Shown: one piece after another, positions 33,433-42,657 of the stretch | Position numbering within the stretch: the first letter of the stretch is position 1 | How the letters are laid out: each line of letters begins with the position of its first letter | DNA from: an uncultured Bacteriovoracaceae bacterium | Lineage (GTDB): Bacteria > Bdellovibrionota > Bacteriovoracia > Bacteriovoracales > Bacteriovoracaceae | DNA length: 64,000 nt | Direction of reading: 5' to 3' | NCBI GenBank assembly: GCA_937931205.1 | Contig: CALHBF010000012.1 | Span: 1-64,000, forward strand | Program-made: the position numbers and the translations under genes | Notes under the pieces: model-generated | Databases searched by the model: none | Seen by the model: the letters and a program-made list of their open reading frames with translations, nothing else | What the model was told of the DNA's origin: nothing

Positions 33433-34927
33433 GTAGAGGGGTCTGAATCTCCTCTACTTCTTTTTTTTCTTTCTTTTTCTTTTCAGTTTTAACCGGAGCG
33501 ATTGTTTTAGGAATCTCTGGAATAAGCTCCGGGCCATCATCAAGATCTTCAGTCACTTCACTTGGTGCGATAGGAACTGGAATTGATTCCATCAACTTTT
33601 TAGTCGCTTCCTCGTAGACCTTAGCAGGTGAGAGGTTAAAAGAAACTTCATCCTGAATCGGTACAATTTCAAGAGTTGCTAGCTGAATGGCATGCTCAAT
33701 AGAGATTTCACGACTCAGGTTCGCTGCTTTTAATGCTTTGGCGTTATTGGCCACGGCCTTTGAGATAAGTTTCTCTTCAAGGCTTGGTTTTTGATCACCT
33801 GTTTCCAGAATAATTTTTTTAATCTGCCAAGGTTTTAACTTCGGATTGGCATTCATCATCTGCGCCGCCAGATTTGAGATATAAGGAGCTGCCATTGATG
33901 TACCTGAAGAAGTCGAGAAAACATTCGTTCCGTCAGTTGAATAAACTTTAGGAATAATGGACTGGATACCAACACCAGGTGCTCCGATATCTACTTTGTT
34001 TTTACCAAAGTTGGAAAAGCTTGCAAGATAATCTCCATTGGTAGCAGCTACGGCAATGGTGTTATCAAGTTTGACTCGTGACGGATAGTGGTGGAAAAGG
34101 TCGTTATCAAGACCTGAGTTTCCTGCTGAAAAAACAAAAAGGATATTTGGATATCTCTTAATTGTTTTAATGGCCGATTCATAAAGATCATTAAAGTAAT
34201 CATCAATGTACTGACTCAAAAGTGGAGCGGGGATTTGCTCACCAGTTGACTCCAGATACATCTCTTGGAATTTGGTCGCTATGTTCTTGTAGGTAATACC
34301 ATATGAGGCATTCACAATATTAATTTTTTTAATAGAGAGATAAAGACAAATCTTTGCAAATTTCTTATTCACACGACTCAAAGACAGTTTAATTTCTCTT
34401 TTAAACCTGACCTCTCCCTTAATCTGTGAGGGAGTTTGAGGAGTTGCCTCAATTTCACTTTCCACTGCTACGACTGGCACATCAATATGAAGTCCACGAA
34501 TAGGGAAAATATTAATATTCTCACCTTCACGAAGAGCAATGGAAGCAACCACTGTTCCGTGAATATGTTTTTTAAATTTTTTCAGATCATTTCTAAATTC
34601 GGCATCAACTTTTTTTTGCCCAAACCACTCGTATTCTTCTGGAGTAAGTCCGGCCTTCATCCCTTTGGCACGCAACTGGCGATATTTTAAAATATCTGAA
34701 AGAAGGTCTTGCTGGATGACAGGTGCAGTAATGTGGGAGTTGTCGTGGAAATTCCATCCGTGCAGCTTTTTTCTTAGCTCAGGATCAATGATCTCTTCAT
34801 CCGTTTCTTGTTTTAGGATTTTAGGACGCAAGAATTCGTGATCCAGATCAAAACCTGTATCAATAATTCCAATTGTTGCTCCATAAAGACCGGAGCTCAT
34901 AAATAAAGCGGCCAAAAACCATTTCAT
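33194..34927 (-). CDS. Secreted subtilisin-like (S8) serine protease with disordered tail
   Basis: 577 residues with a signal peptide (about 1-16). The catalytic residues are Asp23 (IIDTGFD), His123 (HGTVVAS), oxyanion Asn270 (SAGNSG) and Ser344 (GTSMAAP). Because Asp23 lies so near the signal peptide, there is no room for an N-terminal propeptide, which is unusual for subtilases. Residues about 440-577 are a Pro/Glu/Ser/Gln-rich tail, and residues from about 499 are read antisense to osmC. TACAAT lies seven bases before the ATG and there is no Shine-Dalgarno, so the message may be leaderless. Confidence 0.88.
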   Translation of the reverse strand: MKWFLAALFMSSGLYGATIGIIDTGFDLDHEFLRPKILKQETDEEIIDPELRKKLHGWNFHDNSHITAPVIQQDLLSDILKYRQLRAKGMKAGLTPEEYEWFGQKKVDAEFRNDLKKFKKHIHGTVVASIALREGENINIFPIRGLHIDVPVVAVESEIEATPQTPSQIKGEVRFKREIKLSLSRVNKKFAKICLYLSIKKINIVNASYGITYKNIATKFQEMYLESTGEQIPAPLLSQYIDDYFNDLYESAIKTIKRYPNILFVFSAGNSGLDNDLFHHYPSRVKLDNTIAVAATNGDYLASFSNFGKNKVDIGAPGVGIQSIIPKVYSTDGTNVFSTSSGTSMAAPYISNLAAQMMNANPKLKPWQIKKIILETGDQKPSLEEKLISKAVANNAKALKAANLSREISIEHAIQLATLEIVPIQDEVSFNLSPAKVYEEATKKLMESIPVPIAPSEVTEDLDDGPELIPEIPKTIAPVKTEKKKKEKKEVEEIQTPLPTKSSSSSQTDQETEPQDNSEQLPSVDPSPKAQESDQDHSNETLEQSPQPSEDLPPSSSESQPEPHEAQPQESVPSSPQ

Positions 34928-34971
34928 AGCAAGTATTGTAGAAGAGAAAAGAGAGGAAGTTTAGTAAGAAA

Positions 34972-35002
34972 AAGGGGCCACCTGTTAAAAAAGTGACCCC
35001 TT
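34972..35002 (-). terminator. Rho-independent terminator of yceI
   Basis: On the minus strand AAGGGGTCAC pairs with GTGGCCCCTT (nine of ten pairs) and runs into T5. It lies 11 bases after the yceI stop. Confidence 0.75.
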
Positions 35003-35013
35003 CGGCGGAGGAA

Positions 35014-35601
35014 TTATTTATTAGCCCAAAGAGTAACGTTAATATCGAAAATGTCTTTGATCAGCTTATCACCTAGGCTCTTCCCTAGATCAGCAAGTCC
35101 TTTACCTGAACCGTATTGAACATTATAGAGAGTACGGTCAACTTTAATGATTGATTTAGCAGTAAAGTTTTTATCAGTTTCTTTAACATCAGTAGCTGTG
35201 AATGTTACTGGGTGAGTTTTCCCACGGATAGTAAGATCAGCAACAACTTCTAGGCCTTTTGCCGTCTTTTTAGAAGATTTAATGGCAAGTTTTGCTTCTG
35301 GGTGCTTACTAGTCGCAAAGAAGTCTTCGTGCTTCAAGTGACCAGCTAGTTTTCCTGCCATCTCACCTTGAAGGTCAGTAACAGATAGTTGATCCATATT
35401 CATCGTTACAGTTCCGGCCGTGATAACGCCGTCTTTAACTTGAAGGCTTCCGTCTTTTACCGGAACAAATCCACGGTGCTCAGAAGCGATTTTGTAGCCA
35501 ACCCATTCAGCTTTAGTTTGAGAAGGGTCAATTTTATAAGTTGCTTGAGCAAGGGCCGCAAATGAGCTAAAAGCGATCGTAAGTGCTAGTAATGTCTTCA
35601 T
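35014..35601 (-). CDS. YceI-family periplasmic lipid-binding protein
   Basis: 195 residues from the ATG at 35601, which has AAGGAG six bases upstream. The signal peptide ends near ALAQA. The mature part has the YceI lipocalin-like barrel: YKIDPSQTKAEWVGYK at the start, GSLQVKDG, LKHEDFFATSKHPEA and VTLWA at the end. Relatives bind polyisoprenoid or lipid ligands. It is divergent from a LysR gene, 97 bases apart. Confidence 0.92.
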   Translation of the reverse strand: MKTLLALTIAFSSFAALAQATYKIDPSQTKAEWVGYKIASEHRGFVPVKDGSLQVKDGVITAGTVTMNMDQLSVTDLQGEMAGKLAGHLKHEDFFATSKHPEAKLAIKSSKKTAKGLEVVADLTIRGKTHPVTFTATDVKETDKNFTAKSIIKVDRTLYNVQYGSGKGLADLGKSLGDKLIKDIFDINVTLWANK

Positions 35602-35646
35602 AGAACTCCTTTTTGAAAAACATATGCTAGTATCATCTGGCAAACT

Positions 35647-35678
35647 TTGATAAAAAAAAAGACATATTTTTTAATCAA
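35647..35678. promoter_or_regulatory. Inverted repeat between yceI and the LysR gene
   Basis: TTGAT (35647-35651) and ATCAA (35674-35678), extended by A-run and T-run arms, form an imperfect dyad in the divergent promoter region. It could be a LysR-type binding site but does not match a known consensus. Confidence 0.35.
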
Positions 35679-35698
35679 CAGTATAAAAAAAACTTATT

Positions 35699-36571
35699 AT
35701 GACCTACGACCAAGTTCTAGTATTTCACAAAATTGTCGAGCTCGGGAGCTTCAAATCTGCGGCCCTGGCCCTCCATCGGACTCAGCCGGCCGTGAGTTTT
35801 GCTATCAAAAAACTGGAAGAAGAGCTTAGTGTTGAGCTTTTTGATCGCACAAGTTACAGGCCCTCACTGACTTGTTATGGGCACACGTTCTTTGAGCATT
35901 CTCAAAAAATTATGCAGGGGATGAGTGAATTAGAGGAGCTCTCTAAGAGTTTTATTCATAAAGAAGAGGCCCAGATTAAATTTGCGATTGAGGGGATTTC
36001 ACCTTTGCCTGATCTTTTGAAGGTCTTTAAAGATTTTCAGGCCAACTATCCTCATACGAGACTTCATCTGAGCTTAGAAATTCTTTCTGAGGCAGAGAGA
36101 AAGGTCCTGGATCGTGAAGTTGAAATTGGTATTACTCACTTTGTAAACCGCCATGATGAGCTTGAAGTAATTCCGATCACAGAAGTCAGACTTGTGCCAG
36201 TTATTTCAACTTCCCTTTATAAAGAGAAAGGAATTAAAAAACAAAGTGACCTCGCTGTTATCGATCAAGTTGTTGTAGCGGATCGCGGAGGTCCAAGCGG
36301 AGTTAGTTTTGGCCTCTTGGATAATGGGCGCAAATGGCGCATTCACGACTCAAAATTTAAAAAAGACATTATTCAGTCCGGCCTTGGTTGGGGGCATCTC
36401 CCTTATCATGAAGTGAGTAGAGAAATCGAAGAAGGCAGTCTTAAGATTCTTGATTTTGAAGATATTCATGAGCGTCTTCTTGATATTAAGTTGATTCGTC
36501 TCAAAAGAAATCAGTTAGGACTAGTCGGTAAGGCGATTTGGGATCGATTGAAAGCTTTGCGGGATCAGTAA
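35699..36571 (+). CDS. LysR-family transcriptional regulator
   Basis: 290 residues. The N-terminal winged helix (about 1-60) reads VFHKIVELGSFKSAALALHRTQPAVSFAIKKLEEELSVELFDR when joined across its parts, a textbook LysR helix-turn-helix. An effector domain follows (about 90-290). By the usual layout it regulates the divergent yceI and perhaps itself. The next operon starts 31 bases after its stop and may be co-transcribed. Confidence 0.92.
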   Translation: MTYDQVLVFHKIVELGSFKSAALALHRTQPAVSFAIKKLEEELSVELFDRTSYRPSLTCYGHTFFEHSQKIMQGMSELEELSKSFIHKEEAQIKFAIEGISPLPDLLKVFKDFQANYPHTRLHLSLEILSEAERKVLDREVEIGITHFVNRHDELEVIPITEVRLVPVISTSLYKEKGIKKQSDLAVIDQVVVADRGGPSGVSFGLLDNGRKWRIHDSKFKKDIIQSGLGWGHLPYHEVSREIEEGSLKILDFEDIHERLLDIKLIRLKRNQLGLVGKAIWDRLKALRDQ

Positions 36572-36602
36572 AAGCCGAGTAGAATTTTTATGAGGTCAAA
36601 TC

Positions 36603-39395
36603 ATGAAAATTCTCGTTCTTCTTTTATTAAGCTTTTCCGCTTGGTCACAGATCAGTTTGCCTGTTCCTTTGGTGAGCTTTGATCAAAACCCCTCAAATGT
36701 TTCTTGGAGAAAAATAGATTCTCCTCATTTTGAAATTATCTTCCCAGAGGAGGTAGAGGCCAAAGCTCAGATTGTCTCAAACATTCTTGAAAGTGCTTAT
36801 CCTATTGTTAGTAAAAGCTTAGATATTACTCCTAGAAAGATCAGTATTATTCTTCAAAGCAAAACGTTAAACTCTAATGGTTTTGTAACACTAGCTCCAC
36901 GTCGCTCAGAGTTTTTTCTCACGCCCTCAACTGATCCAGTAATGACAAATACGGAATGGCTTACGACTCTAGGGATTCATGAATTTCGTCATGTCGTTCA
37001 GTTTGAAAAAACAAGACAAGGTTTTACCCGCTATCTCTACATTCTTTTAGGGGAAGTGGGGGATGCATTAGGATTGGCCTTTTCTACTCCTCCTTGGTTT
37101 CTTGAGGGAGATGCTGTCGGTATTGAGACTGCTGTTACAAAGGGTGGACGAGGAAGACTTCCTTTATTTGAGCGTGACTTGAAAGCACTTGCTTTGAGTA
37201 AAGAATATAAAATGGACCAACTACTTTTTGGTTCCTACGATTTTTATACTCCCAATCATTATGTCTTTGGTTATTTCTTCACTAGCTTTTTAAGAGAAAA
37301 ACTTGGGGATCAGTACGCTCACCTTGTTGAGGAATCTGCGCGCACTTCTTATAATCCTCTGAGTTTTTATTTTCGTGCCGATGAATTTCTTGAGCGTCCT
37401 TTTGATGATTTCATTAAAGAGAAGATGAGGGAGATGATTGCTCTTTGGAGTAGTCAGCCTAAGTCAAATATCCCTTCTCAAAAGCTTTCTCCAGAAGTCG
37501 TAGAGGGGATGACAAGTTATCTTTATCCCCAGATGTTGGGTGAGAATAAGTTTTTTGCTCTTAAGCAAGGACTGGGAGATATCAATCAGTTTGTCATCGT
37601 TGATGGAGAAAAAGAAAAAACAATTTATTTTCCTGCTCCACTTGTAACTCTTCACCCGATTAAGGTGAGAGGTGATAAATTTGCAGTTATTGAACAGCAG
37701 TATCATCCGCGTTGGGGTCTTGAGGATTTCGGAACAGTAAAGGTTTTGGATCTTAAAGGCAGGGTTAAGTATCAAAGGAAAAATTTAAAATGGAAAACGG
37801 CCATTTTAAATCAAACAGGTACTCAGGTAGGAGGAATTGTTTGGAATGAAAAACAAGAACAGTTTTTATCTATCATTGATCTTGCTCGTGATGTTGAAGG
37901 ACAATTTCGTTTACCTCAAGGTTTTGTTGTAACGAGCTTTGACTGGATAGATGCTCAACAGTTAGTTTTTGTGGCCCAAAATCAAGAAAACTCTCTTAAA
38001 GGGATCTTCCTTTATGATCTTCAGACTCTGGAGGTTAAAGAGCTTTATCAACTGACGGAAGAGAATTTCGGTTTTGTCGCAAGTATCAATCAGCGTATTT
38101 TTATCGAATCTCCTCGATCTGGAGTTGATAATATCTATGAGTTGATTGAGGGAAATCTTTATCAACTGACTTCTTCGGAATTCGGCTCCTATGCTCCAAC
38201 ACTCTTTAATGAAAAGCTTGTGTTCAATGATTATTCTTTCAGAGGAATGAATGTTAAAGAACAAGATGTTCAGATTCTTGAATCAACTGAAGCGAGCGGA
38301 CCGGACCTATTTAAGAGATTCTTTGAAAAAGAAACTGTTTTTGAGAAAAAAGAGTTTACCAATTATCCATCTGAGAAATACTCACATGTTAAAAACTCAC
38401 TGAATTTTCACTCATGGAATCTACTTTCAAATCTTCTTTCACCTGCTGTAGCTGTTGAAGCCTTCTCACGAGATCTTTTGAATGAAAACTCGCTTTCGGT
38501 GGGGGCTCTTTATAATTATAACGAAGGGACATCTCAGGTTTATATTACTGGTGCTCATATGCGCCATTATCCGGTTTTCAGTTATAGGGCCGGGTTTGGA
38601 AGCAGGATGGCCAGAAGGAAAATTGGCGGCGGGCAAGAAACTCGTGATCGCTGGGAGGAAGGGGCCGTTGAAGGTGGAGTCACAATCCCTTGGAAAAAAG
38701 TTTCTGGACGTTTCCTGCAAACTTTTAACTTTTACGGCTTTAATAAATTGATTCATGCCACTGGCAGAAAACCTCTTGATAAAGGAGATTTGAATAAGGG
38801 AACTCTTTATTCACTGGGTGCGAATGTCTATATGAGTGCCATGTCTCGCATGAGTGCTCGTGATCTGCAAAGTCCTTGGGGGGCAAGTTTATTTGCTCAC
38901 TATGAATCAGGTCAGGATATTTCTGGTCGTGAGATAAGCGGTAAGATTTTCACTATCGATTCTCGTTTTTATTTACCAGGTTTCTTGAAGCATCATTCAT
39001 TCAATCATCAAGTGGCCTATGAAAAACAATGGGCAAACAGTTATGAGTATCAGAGCTTTATCCTCACTCCAAGAGGTTTAAACAGTTACTTCCTAGATGA
39101 TTACTTAAAATATTCTGCCAACTATATGGCGCCGCTGTTTTATCCCGATCTTTCAGTTGGCCGCTACCTTTACCTTAAAAGAGTTTCAACAAACCTCTTT
39201 TATGATCAGATTCATGGTCATTTGGGTGGATACCATTATGAAGGAAAGACGACTGGTCTTGAACTTTTGTTTGAAACATATTTATTACGCCTAACGACTC
39301 CCATTATTCTAGGGGTCCGTTATGCGCATGTTATCGATGGATTTGAAAATGATAATGTTGGATTCTTTATCAACACCAGCTTATCTGAGTTTTAA
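36603..39395 (+). CDS. Secreted metallopeptidase-like / beta-propeller / outer-membrane barrel fusion
   Basis: 930 residues with a signal peptide (about 1-16, SAWSQ). Residues about 35-280 look like a gluzincin peptidase: HEFRH at 126-130 (His126, Glu127, His130) and a downstream WFLEGDAVG with Glu168 as third ligand. Residues about 300-560 have repeated strand pairs like a TolB/WD40-type propeller. From about 600 to the end alternate aromatic strands (GALYNYNEGTSQVYITGAH, YRAGFGSRM, GVRYAHVIDG), ending in Phe, as in an outer-membrane barrel. The protein may display a protease on the cell surface. This domain order is seen, but its function is inferred. Confidence 0.72.
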   Translation: MKILVLLLLSFSAWSQISLPVPLVSFDQNPSNVSWRKIDSPHFEIIFPEEVEAKAQIVSNILESAYPIVSKSLDITPRKISIILQSKTLNSNGFVTLAPRRSEFFLTPSTDPVMTNTEWLTTLGIHEFRHVVQFEKTRQGFTRYLYILLGEVGDALGLAFSTPPWFLEGDAVGIETAVTKGGRGRLPLFERDLKALALSKEYKMDQLLFGSYDFYTPNHYVFGYFFTSFLREKLGDQYAHLVEESARTSYNPLSFYFRADEFLERPFDDFIKEKMREMIALWSSQPKSNIPSQKLSPEVVEGMTSYLYPQMLGENKFFALKQGLGDINQFVIVDGEKEKTIYFPAPLVTLHPIKVRGDKFAVIEQQYHPRWGLEDFGTVKVLDLKGRVKYQRKNLKWKTAILNQTGTQVGGIVWNEKQEQFLSIIDLARDVEGQFRLPQGFVVTSFDWIDAQQLVFVAQNQENSLKGIFLYDLQTLEVKELYQLTEENFGFVASINQRIFIESPRSGVDNIYELIEGNLYQLTSSEFGSYAPTLFNEKLVFNDYSFRGMNVKEQDVQILESTEASGPDLFKRFFEKETVFEKKEFTNYPSEKYSHVKNSLNFHSWNLLSNLLSPAVAVEAFSRDLLNENSLSVGALYNYNEGTSQVYITGAHMRHYPVFSYRAGFGSRMARRKIGGGQETRDRWEEGAVEGGVTIPWKKVSGRFLQTFNFYGFNKLIHATGRKPLDKGDLNKGTLYSLGANVYMSAMSRMSARDLQSPWGASLFAHYESGQDISGREISGKIFTIDSRFYLPGFLKHHSFNHQVAYEKQWANSYEYQSFILTPRGLNSYFLDDYLKYSANYMAPLFYPDLSVGRYLYLKRVSTNLFYDQIHGHLGGYHYEGKTTGLELLFETYLLRLTTPIILGVRYAHVIDGFENDNVGFFINTSLSEF

Positions 39396-40323
39396 GCAAA
39401 AGCTTGAAGATCTTGAGTTAGCAAGTGAAAGGAATGTCCTTTCACTTAATGGACGATATAAAGATCTCGATAGGCAGGCGCTCTATACAAGCTTTGAAGA
39501 TTTAGAAAATATTTTTAAAAGCAAATATGTTAAAGGCACCTGGCTTGACTTGGGTGGAGGTTCAGGCAGGACTTGTTTGCTTTATAGCTTTTTAACCTCT
39601 CAAGACTCAATAAATGTTGAAATTGATTCTGCACGAAGCAAAGTCACTGATGTCATGGCCTGTGACTTTAATCTTGCTGTTAAAAGTTTCTGTGCAGATC
39701 TTCTCAAGTGTTCATTACCTACAGCAGATACTTTTTTTCTTTATTTTCCAACTGGGCCTGTCCTAGACAGGGTTCTGGCCACCATGTCAGCTCGCACTAA
39801 CTTCGTCTTGATTGTTATCGAGTCGCACGGAGATTTAATTCCTAGAGTTGAAAAAGAGAGGGGATATGAGCTCGTTGAAAAAATCCCTCTTAAGTCCCAG
39901 AGGCATTATCCTTTTGCTCATATTTACCAAAAGAATCAGATCATCTCCGAGTTTTCTCCTCATCAACTGAGTTTTGTTGATGAGCTTTTGCTGATTCGTG
40001 ACTCACAAGGTGAATGGGTTGCTGATAGTTTTGGCCTGGAGTGGGAAGGAGGAGATCAGTACCAGTTTCTCCATCCACCACGAAGTATTCAGTGGTCTTG
40101 TGATTTTGTAGAAGTACTTTCAAAAGATCATGAACTTTATCCAGAACTTCTTCGCCTCAGCAAGTACCGACGTCAGGGAGAGCATCGATTTGGGTTAAGG
40201 ACTGGTGAAGAAAAATCAGGTTATATCAGAAAAATTCGAATTTCTCCTACCTTCGCACTAGAAATATCAACAGGAGAGTTGATAGAATGGAGAAGTCTTA
40301 AGAACATCTTGAAAGGAATCTAG
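39322..40323 (+). CDS. SAM-methyltransferase-like protein
   Basis: 333 residues. The motif WLDLGGGSGRTCLLYSF (about residues 75-91) resembles a methyltransferase motif I, followed by acidic INVEID at the end of the next strand and FFLYFPTGP as motif IV. The N- and C-terminal parts are unrecognised. Several in-frame ATGs exist (39322, 39328, 39349, 39355); 39322 has AGGGG upstream at good spacing and overlaps the previous gene by 74 bases. It belongs to a tightly packed four-gene block. Confidence 0.6.
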   Translation: MRMLSMDLKMIMLDSLSTPAYLSFKQKLEDLELASERNVLSLNGRYKDLDRQALYTSFEDLENIFKSKYVKGTWLDLGGGSGRTCLLYSFLTSQDSINVEIDSARSKVTDVMACDFNLAVKSFCADLLKCSLPTADTFFLYFPTGPVLDRVLATMSARTNFVLIVIESHGDLIPRVEKERGYELVEKIPLKSQRHYPFAHIYQKNQIISEFSPHQLSFVDELLLIRDSQGEWVADSFGLEWEGGDQYQFLHPPRSIQWSCDFVEVLSKDHELYPELLRLSKYRRQGEHRFGLRTGEEKSGYIRKIRISPTFALEISTGELIEWRSLKNILKGI

Positions 40324-40326
40324 CTT

Positions 40327-41352
40327 ATGTTACGTCTTTTTCCTCTTATCTTCCTTGCATCTTGTACTTTAGGTAGCCAAAAATTTGGTGGATCAAGGGC
40401 CTATCAATATTCGGCTTCAACAGATTATGATCAAAAAGAGTTGAAAGAACTTTCCAGTGAGATAGTGACTTCTTATAAAAAAGATCCACGTCAAATGCCG
40501 TGGGATAAAGTTTTCAAAAAATCAAATGGTCCTATTAAATCATTCTCTACAATTAGCTTTGAAACAATCATTCAGCCAACCCGGGCCGGTCTTGCTGGAG
40601 CGGATAAAATCTATTTGAGTCCAAAAGGTAAGCAAGTTCTTACTGAGAAGCTTTTAGTTATTTGGGAAGAGGCATTTGCTACGGCCAAAGATGAGAGCTT
40701 TAGTTATAAGAAAATGAAAGACCTTGCTGATAAGACTCAAATTCATAGCAAGTATGGGACAACAGTAAAAAACTATGGTGGAGACTATCAAAAAGGTCTT
40801 GAACCGGATGATATTTTCTTTAAAGAGAAAGGAAAAACTCTTTCTCCTCTAGCACTCTTTACACCGGTCTATGCTCGTGATCTTTCACTTCTTCTTGTCC
40901 CGGGCTATCAACTTTTCGGTGGACCTCGTGGCAATGATTATCAAAAATACTACATTGAAGAGGTGACTCGTGAAGAGCAATTGGATTCTCTTTTCACAAT
41001 GCTGGTAGAAATTGACTGGCAATCTACTCGTGAAGATAAAATCACAAAACAGAGCTTACAAGAAAAAGCGATTATAAAAATAAAGCTGACACCAATACTC
41101 TCTTACAAAAATTTCTCCCAAAGATTAATGAAGCAGGGTAAGGATATTTCACATGGACTTCCTAATTTGAACTGGGGAAGTTATGAAGCTCAAATCGATA
41201 TTCCAATTGAATTAGAAAAAATTTCTATGGACACTTCAATGGATGAAATAGATTCTTCACTTCTTCGTCCGATCTTAAAAAGTTATGCAGATTTATGTAT
41301 CATGATGACGGATCGACTTAATCACGATTTTAAAAGAATGAAGATTGATTAA
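40327..41352 (+). CDS. Lipoprotein of unknown function
   Basis: 341 residues. Lipobox LASC gives Cys13. The rest is a mixed soluble domain with no recognised motif; it contains ISFETIIQPTRAGLAGADKIYLSP and a VYARDLSLLLVPGYQLFGGPRGND stretch. It starts three bases after the previous stop, and its own stop overlaps the ThrE start (TAATG). Co-expression with the surface protease and exporter suggests an envelope role. Confidence 0.65.
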   Translation: MLRLFPLIFLASCTLGSQKFGGSRAYQYSASTDYDQKELKELSSEIVTSYKKDPRQMPWDKVFKKSNGPIKSFSTISFETIIQPTRAGLAGADKIYLSPKGKQVLTEKLLVIWEEAFATAKDESFSYKKMKDLADKTQIHSKYGTTVKNYGGDYQKGLEPDDIFFKEKGKTLSPLALFTPVYARDLSLLLVPGYQLFGGPRGNDYQKYYIEEVTREEQLDSLFTMLVEIDWQSTREDKITKQSLQEKAIIKIKLTPILSYKNFSQRLMKQGKDISHGLPNLNWGSYEAQIDIPIELEKISMDTSMDEIDSSLLRPILKSYADLCIMMTDRLNHDFKRMKID

Positions 41353-42563
41353 TGGAACAAGAAAATTTTAAAAGAAAAGTTCGCTTTATTACTTACTTTG
41401 GTAGAGTCCTTCACTCGGTGGGATCTCCGGCCCACACTCTTGAAGCCACGATGCAGGAGTTGTGTCGAAGATTTGGGCTTAAGGGTGAGATCGTATCAAT
41501 TCCCACTGCTTTTTTTGCTTCATTCACCGATGGTGATCAAGAGATTACGAAGATTCATCGTGCTGAGCCTGTTGGTGTGAATCTTGGAAAGCTTTCTCAA
41601 GTAGATACAATTTCTCAAGAAGTGATTAGCGGGCAAGTTTCCTATGAAGATGGAATTGCCAAGCTTGAAAGAGTTTTTCAAGACAATCACTCTTATGGCA
41701 AGCGTATGCGGATTGCTTGCTTCCTTTTGTCGGCCATTGGGTTTCTTGTACTTTTTGGCGGAAATTGGGGTGACCTGTTAGCTGTTGCCTTGGTGGGAAT
41801 TCTGATGGGCCTGCTTTCTCTTTTTAGACCGCTTGGTGTGGTTGCTCAATTATATGAAGCGATCGTGGCCTTCGTGGCTTCTCTTGCCACTTATATCATG
41901 GCCAAGTTTGTTCCTAGTTTAAACGTACCGGTGATTATTTTATCAGGTCTGATTATTTTCATGCCTGGGCTTAATATCACTATTGCTATCTCTGAAATTG
42001 CTACCCATAACCTGACTTCTGGAACCAGCCGTTTAGTAGGCGGTATTATGGTGACTTTAAAACTGACCTTTGGAGTCTTCCTAGGCTCTAAGATGGCCAG
42101 TTGGTTTCATGTCGCTCCTATTGATTTAGATTTTGGGCCTATTCCTCCTTGGGTTATTGCTATTACCCTGCCTTTAACGGCATTAATGTCGACAGTAAAC
42201 TTTAAGGCCTTATGGAGTGACTGGAAATGGATCACTATGGCCGGTATTTTTGGTTACCTCTCATCGCGTTTAGGAACTCATTATTTGGGACCTGAATTGG
42301 GAATCTTTTTTGGAGGAGCTTGTGTCGGAGCTGGATCAAACCTTTTTGCTCGGATTCTTAATAAGCCTTCCAGTCTTTTTCATTTCCCAGGAATCATTTT
42401 GCTAGTTCCAGGATCAATTAGTTACCGCTCGATGAGCTTTCTTTTTGAGCAAGATGTGATGGGTGGATTAAATATGGCCTTTCTTGCGTTGTCTTTGGCG
42501 ATGAGTTTAGTGGTAGGAATTTTTGTGGGAAATATTTTTGTGAGACCAAGAAGTAGTCTTTAA
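41352..42563 (+). CDS. ThrE-family threonine/serine exporter-like protein
   Basis: 403 residues. A soluble N-terminal region (about 1-115, with SPAHTLEATMQELCRRFGL) is followed by about ten membrane spans, as in ThrE, where the N- and C-terminal halves (ThrE_1 and ThrE_2) are fused. Relatives export threonine, serine or small peptides using the proton gradient. Translational coupling to the lipoprotein gene is likely from the TAATG overlap. Confidence 0.85.
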   Translation: MEQENFKRKVRFITYFGRVLHSVGSPAHTLEATMQELCRRFGLKGEIVSIPTAFFASFTDGDQEITKIHRAEPVGVNLGKLSQVDTISQEVISGQVSYEDGIAKLERVFQDNHSYGKRMRIACFLLSAIGFLVLFGGNWGDLLAVALVGILMGLLSLFRPLGVVAQLYEAIVAFVASLATYIMAKFVPSLNVPVIILSGLIIFMPGLNITIAISEIATHNLTSGTSRLVGGIMVTLKLTFGVFLGSKMASWFHVAPIDLDFGPIPPWVIAITLPLTALMSTVNFKALWSDWKWITMAGIFGYLSSRLGTHYLGPELGIFFGGACVGAGSNLFARILNKPSSLFHFPGIILLVPGSISYRSMSFLFEQDVMGGLNMAFLALSLAMSLVVGIFVGNIFVRPRSSL

Positions 42564-42618
42564 GAAGCGGTCAGTAAGATATTTTTGCCCGCTTGTTTCG
42601 AACCTTCCGATAGGGGCA

Positions 42619-42641
42619 TACTAGATTAATGCTAGCTAGTA
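42619..42641. promoter_or_regulatory. Inverted repeat upstream of the metalloprotease lipoprotein gene
   Basis: TACTAG (42619-42624) and CTAGTA (42636-42641) are separated by 11 bases, with a further GCTAGC between. It lies 17 bases before the start codon and next to the ribosome site, and could be an operator. Confidence 0.35.
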
Positions 42642-42657
42642 CCAAGGAAGGTAATGA

